Shown here piece after piece: positions 27,315 to 35,710 of a stretch of DNA of 64,000 bases (its first letter is position 1; every line of letters begins with the position of its first letter). The translations under genes were made by a program, and so were the position numbers. The stretch is from assembly GCA_040386075.1 (NCBI GenBank), contig JAZKGE010000004.1, forward strand, positions 1 to 64,000, given 5' to 3'. The notes under the pieces are model-generated. The model had not been told where the DNA came from. It was given only the letters and a program-made list of their open reading frames with translations, and searched no databases. Source of the stretch: UBA4416 sp040386075 (GTDB lineage: Bacteria > Bacteroidota > Bacteroidia > B-17B0 > Aurantibacillaceae).

Positions 27315-27512
27315 TTATTTAGAAGTGTTGTTTCTTTTTGTTAATTCAGTGCTCAAACGAGCTACTGCTTTGCGGCTATCGCGGATCTTAATTGGGTTCT
27401 CTAAAGGAGAAATTGAATGGTTTAATTTCAATTTGGTTAAACCGTCTCTCTCTTCTTTTAATTTACCTTGCAATTCTGCTGTTGACAATGCAACTATATC
27501 TGTATTTTTCAT
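27315..27512 (-). CDS. rpmC: 50S ribosomal protein L29
   Basis: 65 residues, two-helix coiled coil: LSTAELQGKLKEERDGLTKLKLNHSISPLENPIKIRDSRKAVARLSTEL. It sits by the tunnel exit with L23. Nineteen bases after rplP. Confidence 0.97.
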   Translation of the reverse strand: MKNTDIVALSTAELQGKLKEERDGLTKLKLNHSISPLENPIKIRDSRKAVARLSTELTKRNNTSK

Positions 27513-27531
27513 TTTCTTACTTCTTATAATA

Positions 27532-27963
27532 TTAAGCAGTTACTTCTTCTACGAAATCTCTACGAACTACGAATTTGGTAACGATCGGTAATTTTTGTGC
27601 TGCTAAACGTAAAGCTTCTTTTGCAACCTCTAAAGGCACACCTTCTGCTTCAAATAACATACGGCCTTTTTTTACCGGAGCAACCCAATATTCAGGAGCA
27701 CCTTTACCTTTACCCATACGTACCTCTGCTGGTTTTTTAGTAATAGGTTTGTCAGGGAAAATACGGATCCACACCTGGCCTTCACGTTTCATAAAACGGG
27801 TAATGGCAATACGTGCTGCTTCGATCTGACGTGAAGTTATCCAACTTTCATCTAATGCTTTTATTCCAAATGAACCAAAGGCTAATTGATCACCACGTTT
27901 GGTGTTGCCTCTCATTTTCATTTTGTGCATTTTTCTATATTTCGTTCTTTTTGGCTGTATCAT
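27532..27963 (-). CDS. rplP: 50S ribosomal protein L16
   Basis: 143 residues: MIQPKRTKYRKMHKMKMRGNTKRGDQLAFGSFGIKAL, RQIEAARIAITRFMKREGQVWIRIFPDKPITKKPAEVRMGKGKGAPEYWVA. It helps shape the A-site tRNA contact. 43 bases after rpsC. Confidence 0.98.
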   Translation of the reverse strand: MIQPKRTKYRKMHKMKMRGNTKRGDQLAFGSFGIKALDESWITSRQIEAARIAITRFMKREGQVWIRIFPDKPITKKPAEVRMGKGKGAPEYWVAPVKKGRMLFEAEGVPLEVAKEALRLAAQKLPIVTKFVVRRDFVEEVTA

Positions 27964-28006
27964 GACTTAAAATTATCTTTAACTGAATCCGTAATTCTTT
28001 CTTTTA

Positions 28007-28756
28007 TTATTTATTATCTCTTCTTTTGTTATCGTCTCTTTTTGGACCACGACCTGCAAATTTAGGAGCCGGTGTAGTGCTTGGACCTTTTTTCTCTTTG
28101 TCTAAACCAAAGTTAGGAGACAAATCACGTTTTCCATAGATCTCGCCTTTGCAAATCCAAACTTTTACACCAATACGGCCATAAGTTGTGTGAGCTTCGC
28201 CAACTGCATAATCAATATCAGCACGCAATGTTTGTAATGGAGTACGTCCTTCTTTGTATCCTTCAGAACGTGCCATCTCAGCACCACCTAAACGACCAGA
28301 AACTAATATTTTGATCCCTTCAGCACCCATACGCATAGTTGATGCGATAGACATTTTTGCTGCTCTACGGAAAGAGATACGTCCTTCGATCTGACGAGCA
28401 ATTGAATCAGCTACTAAACGAGCATCTAATTCAGGGCGTTTAATTTCAAATATGTTGATTTGAATTTCTTTCTTAGTTACTTTTTTTAACTCTTCTTTTA
28501 ATTTATCTACTTCTTTACCACCTTTTCCGATAATGATACCCGGACGAGCTGTATTGATAGTAACAGTAATTAATTTTAATGTTCTTTCGATAACTATTTT
28601 AGAGATACTGCCTTTTGGTAAACGTACTTTTAAGTAGTTACGGATTTGAGTATCTTCCACTAATTTGTCAGCGTAGTCTCTTCCACCATACCAGTTAGAA
28701 TCCCAACCTTTAATAATACCTAAACGTAAACCTATTGGATTTGCTTTTTGTCCCAT
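28007..28756 (-). CDS. rpsC: 30S ribosomal protein S3
   Basis: 249 residues. KH domain at about 45-110 with the GxxG loop in GIIIGKGGKEVDKL; C-terminal domain with GAEGIKILVSGRLGGAEMARSE. The last 35 residues are a basic tail (GRGPKRDDNKRRDNK). It lines the mRNA entry channel. Confidence 0.98.
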   Translation of the reverse strand: MGQKANPIGLRLGIIKGWDSNWYGGRDYADKLVEDTQIRNYLKVRLPKGSISKIVIERTLKLITVTINTARPGIIIGKGGKEVDKLKEELKKVTKKEIQINIFEIKRPELDARLVADSIARQIEGRISFRRAAKMSIASTMRMGAEGIKILVSGRLGGAEMARSEGYKEGRTPLQTLRADIDYAVGEAHTTYGRIGVKVWICKGEIYGKRDLSPNFGLDKEKKGPSTTPAPKFAGRGPKRDDNKRRDNK

Positions 28757-28769
28757 TTCCTTATCTTAA

Positions 28770-29222
28770 TTATTTGTTATCTTCTGATTTAGTTATTGCA
28801 GCTGCTTTTCTTTCAGCTTTTTTAGTACTAACAACTGCAGTACCTACTTCTAATGTTACGTGGTTAGAACGTTTTCTGATCCTGTATCCACGGCCCTGAG
28901 GCGCAGTACGTAAACGTTTTGCCATGATAGCACTATCCACCATTACCGAAGTAACAAATAAGGTGTTTTCTTCCGGACGAGTTCCTGTTTTTGCTTCATA
29001 ATTAGCAATAGCAGATTTTAATAATTTCTCTAAACGTCCTGATGCTTCACGTGTATTAAATTTTAATACATTTAATGCTTTATATGCTTCCATTCCTCTT
29101 ACTAAATCCGCAACCTGGCGCATTTTACGAGGTGAAGTCGGGCGGCTGTTTAATTTAGCAAAATAAGTACTCTTATTTGCTTCTTTGCGTGCCTCTGCTA
29201 CTAATCTTTTTCTTTTACCCAT
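28770..29222 (-). CDS. rplV: 50S ribosomal protein L22
   Basis: 150 residues, longer than E. coli L22 owing to a charged C-terminal extension (KAERKAAAITKSEDNK) and a basic N-terminus. The core SRPTSPRKMRQVADLVRGMEAYKAL and RRAPQGRGYRIRKRSNHVTLEV-like loop (RTAPQGRGYRIRKRSNH) reach into the exit tunnel where macrolides act. 13 bases before rpsC. Confidence 0.97.
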   Translation of the reverse strand: MGKRKRLVAEARKEANKSTYFAKLNSRPTSPRKMRQVADLVRGMEAYKALNVLKFNTREASGRLEKLLKSAIANYEAKTGTRPEENTLFVTSVMVDSAIMAKRLRTAPQGRGYRIRKRSNHVTLEVGTAVVSTKKAERKAAAITKSEDNK

Positions 29223-29245
29223 GACTAAATTTCTTTATCAACTTA

Positions 29246-29515
29246 TTATTTCTTGTTATTACCTGAATGACCTTTGAATTGACGTGTTGCCGAAAATTCA
29301 CCTAGTTTGTGACCTACCATGTTTTCTGTACAGTAAACAGGGATAAATTTTTGCCCATTATGAACTGCAAACGTGTGTCCAACCATTTCAGGATAAATTA
29401 CAGAACGACGAGCCCAAGTTTTTAGTACTGTCTTTTTGTTACTCTCATTCATTTGAGTAACTTTTTTTTCTAAGTTGTGGTCAATAAAAGGACCTTTTTT
29501 TAATGATCTTGCCAT
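29246..29515 (-). CDS. rpsS: 30S ribosomal protein S19
   Basis: 89 residues: MARSLKKGPFIDHNLEKKV, TWARRSVIYPEMVGHTFAVHNGQKFIPVY, MVGHKLGEFSATRQFKGHSGNNKK. It binds the 30S head with S13. The 55 bases separating it from rplB are the widest non-coding spacer in this part of the cluster. Confidence 0.98.
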   Translation of the reverse strand: MARSLKKGPFIDHNLEKKVTQMNESNKKTVLKTWARRSVIYPEMVGHTFAVHNGQKFIPVYCTENMVGHKLGEFSATRQFKGHSGNNKK

Positions 29516-29570
29516 TGTTTATTTTTTAGTTTTGAAACTCATCTCACGACGAGCCATTAAACATTAATTA

Positions 29571-30395
29571 TTATTTACTTCTTTTCTTAATGATATGTTG
29601 ATTTGAAGACTTCGCTTTGTAACGAGTTTTGAATCCTTTAGCAGGAATACCGTTACGAGAACGAGGCTGTCCACCTGATGCACGTCCTTCACCTCCACCC
29701 ATTGGATGATCAACAGGGTTCATTGCTACCGGACGAGTACGAGAACGACGACCTAACCAACGGGAACGACCTGCTTTACCAGAGATCTCTAAAGAGTGAT
29801 CAGGGTTAGATGTTGCGCCGATAGTTGCTTTACAAGTAATTAAGATCATACGAACTTCACTTGAAGGCATACGTAATACTGCATATTTACCATCACGCGC
29901 TGTTAACTGAGCGTAAGTTCCGGCGCTACGTGCCATTGCTCCACCTTGTCCAGGGCGTAATTCGATATTATGAATAACTGTTCCTAATGGAATATCTGAT
30001 AAGAACATACAGTTGCCAACTTCAGGAGTTGCTGTTGCACCAGACATGATTTTTTTACCAACTTCTAATCCAGCCGGAGCTAAGATGTAACGTTTTTCTC
30101 CATCTTTGTAGTGGATTAAAGCGATACGGGAAGTACGGTTTGGATCATATTCGATAGAAGCTACTGTCCCTTCGATACCATCTTTGTTACGTTTGAAATC
30201 AATGATACGGTATTGTTTTTTATGACCTCCTCCGATGTTACGGATTGTCATTTTACCTGTATTATCACGACCACCGCTGTTTTTAACCGAAGTTAATAAG
30301 CTTTTTTCAGGTGTGCTGGTTGTGATGTCTGAGTTATCAGTTGCTATTTTGAAACGTTGACTTGGGGTCAACGGTCTGAATTTTTTTAATGCCAT
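29571..30395 (-). CDS. rplB: 50S ribosomal protein L2
   Basis: 274 residues. The conserved loop NPVDHPMGGGEGRASGGQPRSRNG contains the peptidyl-transferase-associated His (E. coli His229). The N-terminal FRPLTPSQRFKIATDNSDITT and the central AGTYAQLTARDGKYAVLRMPSSEVRMI are typical. Confidence 0.98.
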   Translation of the reverse strand: MALKKFRPLTPSQRFKIATDNSDITTSTPEKSLLTSVKNSGGRDNTGKMTIRNIGGGHKKQYRIIDFKRNKDGIEGTVASIEYDPNRTSRIALIHYKDGEKRYILAPAGLEVGKKIMSGATATPEVGNCMFLSDIPLGTVIHNIELRPGQGGAMARSAGTYAQLTARDGKYAVLRMPSSEVRMILITCKATIGATSNPDHSLEISGKAGRSRWLGRRSRTRPVAMNPVDHPMGGGEGRASGGQPRSRNGIPAKGFKTRYKAKSSNQHIIKKRSK

Positions 30396-30415
30396 TTCTT
30401 CTACTTTTTATCAGA

Positions 30416-30706
30416 TTAAATATTAGCGTAAAAATCAATTGCTTCGCCGTTCTTTAATGTGACAAAAGCTCTTTTTGAACGGTTTACGCGGCCTACTGCA
30501 ATACCACGAGTGGTGTTACGAGTTTTAACTTTCCCTACATATTGTTGAGTGTTAACAGATTCCACTTTTACACCGTACATTTTTTCAACAGCTTGTCTAA
30601 TTTGTACTTTGTTGGCGCTTCTATCAACCACAAAACCATAGCGATTCAACTTCTCTGCCAAAGAAGTCATCTTTTCGGTGATGATTGGTTTAATTAATAT
30701 TTCCAT
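30416..30706 (-). CDS. rplW: 50S ribosomal protein L23
   Basis: 96 residues: MEILIKPIITEKMTSLAEKLNRYGFVVDRSANKVQIRQAVEKMYGVKVESV. It is the docking site for trigger factor and SRP at the tunnel exit. One base separates it from rplD. Confidence 0.97.
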   Translation of the reverse strand: MEILIKPIITEKMTSLAEKLNRYGFVVDRSANKVQIRQAVEKMYGVKVESVNTQQYVGKVKTRNTTRGIAVGRVNRSKRAFVTLKNGEAIDFYANI

Positions 30707-30707
30707 T

Positions 30708-31337
30708 TTATTTGTTTAATAATGATTCTAATACTTTTACCGAACTTTCTAATAAAATTAATGTTTCAGCATTAACGATATCGTAAGTGTTTAAATCTGA
30801 GGCTTTTACAACTTTTGCGCCCTGCAAATTTCGGGACGACAAATATACGTTATTATTTGATTCACCCAACACTAATAATGTTTTTTTATCAGTCAAATTA
30901 AGGTTTTTGATCAAATCAACATAATTACTTGTTTTTGGAGCGTCAAATGTAAAGTCTTCCAATACAGTAATTGCATTATCTTTTGCTTTATAAGTTAAAG
31001 CTGATAAACGAGCAACTACTTTAGTTTTCTTGTTTAATTTGAAAGAGTAATCACGAGGACGAGGACCAAATGCACGACCACCACCGATAAACAAGGGAGA
31101 CTTCATAGAACCCGCACGAGCTCCACCTGTTCCTTTTTGTTTTTTCAATTTTTTAGTCGTTCTTGATATCTCAGCACGCTCTTTTGATTTGTGTGTTCCC
31201 TGACGTTGAGCAGCTAAATAATGCTTAACATCTAAATATATACTGTGATCACTTGGCTCTACACCATAAATCACATCTGCTAAATCTACTTTTTTAGCAG
31301 TCTTTTTTCCGCTTATGTTTAATACTTCTACTTGCAT
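30708..31337 (-). CDS. rplD: 50S ribosomal protein L4
   Basis: 209 residues. The extended loop KKLKKQKGTGGARAGSMKSPLFIGGGRAFGPRPRDYSFKLNKK (about 64-106) enters the exit tunnel. In E. coli L4 autoregulates the S10 operon; whether it does so in this fused cluster cannot be told. Two bases after rplC. Confidence 0.97.
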   Translation of the reverse strand: MQVEVLNISGKKTAKKVDLADVIYGVEPSDHSIYLDVKHYLAAQRQGTHKSKERAEISRTTKKLKKQKGTGGARAGSMKSPLFIGGGRAFGPRPRDYSFKLNKKTKVVARLSALTYKAKDNAITVLEDFTFDAPKTSNYVDLIKNLNLTDKKTLLVLGESNNNVYLSSRNLQGAKVVKASDLNTYDIVNAETLILLESSVKVLESLLNK

Positions 31338-31339
31338 GA

Positions 31340-31957
31340 TTACTTCTCGATTATAACGTAAGACCCTTTAGCACCCGGAACTGAACCTTTGATCAAAAGA
31401 ACGTTCTTTTCTGCCATAATTTTAACTACTACTAAGTTTTGGATTTTCTTTCTGTCTCCACCCATTCTTCCGGCCATACGCATACCTTTAAATACACGAG
31501 AAGGATCTGAAGAAGCTCCTAATGATCCTGGTGCTCTTGAACGATCATGCTGACCGTGAGTTGAACCACCAACACCACCAAAACCGTGACGCTTTACTAC
31601 ACCCTGAAAACCTTTTCCTTTTGATGTACCAACGATATCCACGAAGTCGCCTTCTGCAAACATATCTAATGTTATGATATCACCTAAATTTTTTGTTTCC
31701 TCAAAAGAACGGAACTCAACAATTTTACGTTTTGGGGTAGTTTTTGCTAATTCAAAATGACCTTTCATAGCAGACGATGTATGTTTTTCTTTCTTATCAT
31801 CGTAAGCTAACTGTAAAGCTGTGTAACCGTCTTTTTCATTGGTTTTTACTTGCGTAACAACGCAAGGACCTGCTTCTATTACTGTGCATGGCACATACTT
31901 GCCATTGGCATCGAAGAAGCTAGTCATTCCTATTTTTTTACCAATAATTCCAGACAT
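31340..31957 (-). CDS. rplC: 50S ribosomal protein L3
   Basis: 205 residues: MSGIIGKKIGMTSFFDANGKYVPCTVIEAGPCVVTQVK, and the loop KGKGFQGVVKRHGFGGVGGSTHGQHDRSRAPGSLGASSDPSRVFKGMRMAGRMGG near the peptidyl-transferase centre. A 74-base AT-rich spacer separates it from rpsJ, with no promoter-like box seen. Confidence 0.98.
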   Translation of the reverse strand: MSGIIGKKIGMTSFFDANGKYVPCTVIEAGPCVVTQVKTNEKDGYTALQLAYDDKKEKHTSSAMKGHFELAKTTPKRKIVEFRSFEETKNLGDIITLDMFAEGDFVDIVGTSKGKGFQGVVKRHGFGGVGGSTHGQHDRSRAPGSLGASSDPSRVFKGMRMAGRMGGDRKKIQNLVVVKIMAEKNVLLIKGSVPGAKGSYVIIEK

Positions 31958-32031
31958 TTTTACTTTTTGTTATGTGTTATTTACTTATTTTATTTTTTTG
32001 ATTCCTGAGTTTCCTTTAAAAAAACAGAGGG

Positions 32032-32337
32032 TTAAACTTTGATCTCAACCTCAACTCCTGAAGGCAATTCTAATTTCATTAAAGCATCTACTGTTTTTGA
32101 AGAAGAACTGTAGATATCCAATAAACGTTTGTATGCACAAACTTGGAATTGCTCACGCGCTTTTTTGTTAACGTGTGGTGAACGTAAAACAGTAAAGATT
32201 CTTTTGTTAGTAGGCAATGGAATTGGTCCATTAACTACCGCTCCTGTCATTTTCACAGTTTTAACGATTTTCTCAGCGGATTTATCAACTAAGTTGTAAT
32301 CGTAAGATTTTAATTTTATTCTGATTCTTTGGCTCAT
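32032..32337 (-). CDS. rpsJ: 30S ribosomal protein S10 (NusE)
   Basis: 101 residues: MSQRIRIKLKSYDYNLVDKSAEKIVKTVKMTGAVVNGPIPLPTNKRIFTVLRSPHVNKKAREQF. Besides its ribosomal role it acts as NusE in transcription antitermination with NusB/NusG. It directly follows fusA (22 bases) with no tuf gene between them. Confidence 0.98.
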   Translation of the reverse strand: MSQRIRIKLKSYDYNLVDKSAEKIVKTVKMTGAVVNGPIPLPTNKRIFTVLRSPHVNKKAREQFQVCAYKRLLDIYSSSSKTVDALMKLELPSGVEVEIKV

Positions 32338-32359
32338 GTGAGTTGTTATATAATACTGT

Positions 32360-34480
32360 TTATGCGTTTTCTTTTTTACCTTTTACTTTTGCTATTACAT
32401 CAGCTGCAACGTTTGCAGGAGCATCAGCATAGTGAGAGAATTCCATTGTTGAAGTTGCACGACCGGAAGTTAAAGTACGTAATTGAGTTACGTAACCAAA
32501 CATCTCCGATAAAGGAACTTTAGCTTTAATAACCTGAGAGTTATTTTTAGAGTCCATTCCTTCAATTTGTCCACGACGACGGTTTAAGTCACCTACAACA
32601 TCACCCATGTTTTGCTCAGGAGTTAACACTTCAATTTTCATGATAGGCTCCAATAATACCGGTTTACATTTTGGTAATGCTTCACGGTATGCAGAACGTG
32701 CACAGATCTCAAAAGATAATGAATCTGAATCGACTGCGTGGAAAGATCCATCGATCAAACGAACTTTTAAATTATCCAAAGGATATCCAGCTAATACACC
32801 ATTTACCATGGCAGCTTTGAAACCTTTTTCAATAGATGGGATAAACTCACGAGGAATTGAACCACCTGTAATTTCATTAACAAACTGTAAATCAGATTTA
32901 GCTTTTTCTCTATCGAAATCAGCATCCACAGGACCTAATACTACTTTAATATCAGCAAATTTACCACGTCCACCCGTTTGTTTTTTGTATACTTCACGGT
33001 GATCACAAGTTGCAGAAATAGATTCTTTGTAAGATACCTGAGGTTCACCTTGATTAACTTCAACTTTAAACTCACGTTTTAAACGGTCGATGATGATCTC
33101 TAAGTGTAACTCTCCCATACCCGAGATAATGGTTTGACCAGAATCTTCGTCAGTATGAACACGGAAAGTTGGATCTTCCTCAGCTAATTTATTTAAGCCC
33201 ACCCCTAAACGATCTAAGTCACCTTGAGTTTTAGGCTCAATTGCTAAACCAATTACCGGCTCAGGGAAATTCATTGCTTCTAATACAATTGGATGTTTTT
33301 CATCACATAAAGTATCACCGGTACGGATATCTTTAAATCCTACTGCTGCTCCAATATCACCTGCTTCTAAAAATTCAACAGGGTTTTGTTTGTTAGCATG
33401 CATTTGGAAGATACGAGAGATACGTTCTTTATTTCCTGAACGGGTGTTCAATACATAAGAACCTGCATCTAAACGGCCAGAGTAAGCACGGAAGAAACAC
33501 AAACGACCTACGAATGGATCAGTTGCGATCTTAAATGCTAAAGCTGTAAATGGATCTTTAACATCTGGTCTACGAGTTACCTCTTGATCAGTGTCAGGAT
33601 TAATTCCTTTAGTTTCCGGTTTGTCCATCGGGGATGGCATTAATTCCATAACTAAATCCAACATTGTTTGAACACCTTTGTTTTTGAAAGATGAACCACA
33701 TACCATTGGAACAATTTTATTTGCAACGCAAGCTTTACGCAATGCATCTAATACTTCTCTTTCAGTGATAGTTTCAGGAGCGTCAAAAAACTTCTCCATG
33801 ATCTTGTCATCAAATTCAGAAACAGCTTCCAACATTTTTTCTCTCCACTCAGTTGCTTCTTCTAATAACTCAGCAGGAATAGGAACTTCCTGGAAAGTCA
33901 TCCCTTTATCATGCTCATTCCAAACAATACCACGGAAGTTAATTAAATCAACTACCCCAATAAAATTTTCTTCAGCACCGATTGGGATTTGAAGGGGAAC
34001 TGCATTACCACCTAAAATTTCTCTTGTTTGTTTAACTACTTTTAAAAAGTCAGCTCCCTGACGGTCCATTTTGTTAACGAAACCTAAACGGGTAACATTG
34101 TAATTATCAGCTAAACGCCAGTTAGTTTCAGATTGAGGCTCAACACCATCAACGGCTGAAAATAAGAACACTAAACCATCTAATACACGTAAAGAACGGT
34201 TCACTTCAACTGTAAAGTCAACGTGGCCCGGCGTATCAATGATGTTAATTTTGTAATTGTTATCACGGTATTTCCAGAAACAAGTAGTTGCAGCAGAGGT
34301 AATAGTGATACCACGCTCTTGTTCCTGTGCCATCCAGTCCATTGTTGCTGCACCTTCATGCACTTCACCAATTTTATGGTTAACACCCGTGTAATAAAGG
34401 ATACGCTCAGTTGTTGTAGTTTTACCTGCATCAATGTGGGCAGCAATCCCGATGTTTCTTGTATATCTTAAGTCGCTCAT
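32360..34480 (-). CDS. fusA: Elongation factor G
   Basis: 706-residue GTPase that drives translocation and, with RRF, ribosome recycling. Nucleotide motifs: AHIDAGKTT (about 14-22), DTPGHVDF (82-89) and NKMD (136-139); switch I is covered by QEQERGITI. Five domains and length are standard. Six bases follow the rpsG stop. A single canonical fusA copy is seen here; a second copy elsewhere cannot be excluded. Confidence 0.98.
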   Translation of the reverse strand: MSDLRYTRNIGIAAHIDAGKTTTTERILYYTGVNHKIGEVHEGAATMDWMAQEQERGITITSAATTCFWKYRDNNYKINIIDTPGHVDFTVEVNRSLRVLDGLVFLFSAVDGVEPQSETNWRLADNYNVTRLGFVNKMDRQGADFLKVVKQTREILGGNAVPLQIPIGAEENFIGVVDLINFRGIVWNEHDKGMTFQEVPIPAELLEEATEWREKMLEAVSEFDDKIMEKFFDAPETITEREVLDALRKACVANKIVPMVCGSSFKNKGVQTMLDLVMELMPSPMDKPETKGINPDTDQEVTRRPDVKDPFTALAFKIATDPFVGRLCFFRAYSGRLDAGSYVLNTRSGNKERISRIFQMHANKQNPVEFLEAGDIGAAVGFKDIRTGDTLCDEKHPIVLEAMNFPEPVIGLAIEPKTQGDLDRLGVGLNKLAEEDPTFRVHTDEDSGQTIISGMGELHLEIIIDRLKREFKVEVNQGEPQVSYKESISATCDHREVYKKQTGGRGKFADIKVVLGPVDADFDREKAKSDLQFVNEITGGSIPREFIPSIEKGFKAAMVNGVLAGYPLDNLKVRLIDGSFHAVDSDSLSFEICARSAYREALPKCKPVLLEPIMKIEVLTPEQNMGDVVGDLNRRRGQIEGMDSKNNSQVIKAKVPLSEMFGYVTQLRTLTSGRATSTMEFSHYADAPANVAADVIAKVKGKKENA

Positions 34481-34486
34481 TAGTAA

Positions 34487-34954
34487 TTAGAATCTGAAAT
34501 GTGAGAATGCTTTGTTGGCTTCAGCCATTTTATGTACGTCTTCTTTCTTTTTGAAAGCAGCACCTTCTTCTTTAGAAGCAGAAACGATCTCTCCGGCTAA
34601 TTTTTGAGCCATTGATTTTTCGTTACGTTTACGTGCGTAAGTAATTAACCATTTAATAGCCAAAGCTAATTTTCTTTCCGGGCGAACCTCAGAAGGAATC
34701 TGGAAAGTTGCTCCACCTACACGACGAGAACGAACCTCAACTTGCGGTGTAACATTACCTAAACCTTTTTTAAATACTTCTAATCCATCTTCGTTAGTAC
34801 GTTTTGCAACGATCTCTAAACACTCATGGAATAGTTTAGATGCGGTATTTTTCTTACCGTCATACATTAAACTGTTTAAAAAACGTGTTACCAAAATATC
34901 GTTATAAATTGGATCCGGTAACAGAATTCTTTTTTTAGCGGTTGATTTTCTCAT
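34487..34954 (-). CDS. rpsG: 30S ribosomal protein S7
   Basis: 155 residues: MRKSTAKKRILLPDPIYNDILVTRFLNSLMYDGKK, PQVEVRSRRVGGATFQIPSEVRPERKLALAIKWLI. It starts assembly of the 30S head and is the str-operon repressor in E. coli. 30 bases after rpsL. Confidence 0.98.
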   Translation of the reverse strand: MRKSTAKKRILLPDPIYNDILVTRFLNSLMYDGKKNTASKLFHECLEIVAKRTNEDGLEVFKKGLGNVTPQVEVRSRRVGGATFQIPSEVRPERKLALAIKWLITYARKRNEKSMAQKLAGEIVSASKEEGAAFKKKEDVHKMAEANKAFSHFRF

Positions 34955-34984
34955 TTCTTGAAATCTACTTAAATTTTCTTAATA

Positions 34985-35389
34985 TTATTTTTTCTTGGCC
35001 GGAGCTGCAGCAGCGCCTGCTTTAGGGCGTTTAGTCCCGTATTTTGAACGTTGTTGTTTTCTTCCTTCAACACCCGCAGTATCTAAAGATCCACGAACGA
35101 TGTGATAACGTACACCCGGTAAATCCTTAACACGACCACCACGTACCAAAACGATACTGTGCTCTTGCAAGTTGTGACCCTCACCAGGGATATAAGCAAT
35201 AATCTCTTGCTTATTTGTTAAACGCACCTTCGCTACTTTACGCATAGCTGAGTTAGGTTTTTTAGGGGTTGTTGTGTACACACGTGTACAAACACCACGG
35301 CGTTGTGGACATGAATCCAAAGCGGCCGATTTACTTTTGTTAGGTGCTTTAAAGCGACCTTTTCTTACTAATTGCGATATTGTAGGCAT
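34985..35389 (-). CDS. rpsL: 30S ribosomal protein S12
   Basis: 134 residues. The decoding loop TTPKKPNSAMRKV keeps both lysines (43, 44 here), and RGGRVKDLPGVRYH keeps Lys88, so it is of the streptomycin-sensitive type. C-terminal Ala/Lys tail. First gene of the operon: preceded by a GAGGAT sequence eight or so bases before the ATG, a leader of about 55-60 bases, and a strong promoter. Confidence 0.98.
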   Translation of the reverse strand: MPTISQLVRKGRFKAPNKSKSAALDSCPQRRGVCTRVYTTTPKKPNSAMRKVAKVRLTNKQEIIAYIPGEGHNLQEHSIVLVRGGRVKDLPGVRYHIVRGSLDTAGVEGRKQQRSKYGTKRPKAGAAAAPAKKK

Positions 35390-35435
35390 CTTAAATCCTC
35401 GGTATTACTTGATTTTACTATAATTTACGCTTTCT

Positions 35436-35448
35436 CCCCATTTTGGGG
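35436..35448 (-). other. Hairpin at the 5' end of the ribosomal operon mRNA
   Basis: CCCC ATTTT GGGG lies immediately after the -7 box, so the transcript should begin with, or within a few bases of, this stem (TCCCC/GGGGA). A protective 5' cap-like structure or a regulatory leader is possible (inference). Confidence 0.5.
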
Positions 35449-35452
35449 ACGG

Positions 35453-35483
35453 CAAAGATAGAATTATTTTCTTCATCAACAAA
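35453..35483 (-). promoter_or_regulatory. Promoter of the ribosomal operon (perfect -33/-7)
   Basis: Minus strand: TTTG at 35480-35483, exactly 19 bases, then TATCTTTG at 35453-35460. Both boxes are perfect matches to the Bacteroidota consensus. Between 35484 and 35664 no gene is seen, only AT-rich DNA with a repeated GTTCAAACTG. Confidence 0.8.
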
Positions 35484-35664
35484 AAAAATGTTGATAAATA
35501 TTAAAGATTCCTTAAATTTTTTTGTATGAATAGACTAATTTGACATATTGCGGGTTCAAACTGCCAAAATTTCTTGTTCAAACTGAGAATTATTTTTGAA
35601 CTTTTTTCAGTAAGCAAATTTACGGATTTTTAGGTTAAACCTAATACCAGTGCGTTATAAAGCA

Positions 35665-35693
35665 AAAAATCCCCCCGAATTCGGGAGGATTTT
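35665..35693 (-). terminator. Terminator after adhesin 1
   Basis: AAAATCCCCCCGAA pairs with TTCGGGAGGATTTT (one mismatch), followed on the minus strand by a T-run; 18 bases past the adhesin stop. Confidence 0.85.
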
Positions 35694-35710
35694 GTTGATT
35701 TGCGTATGAT

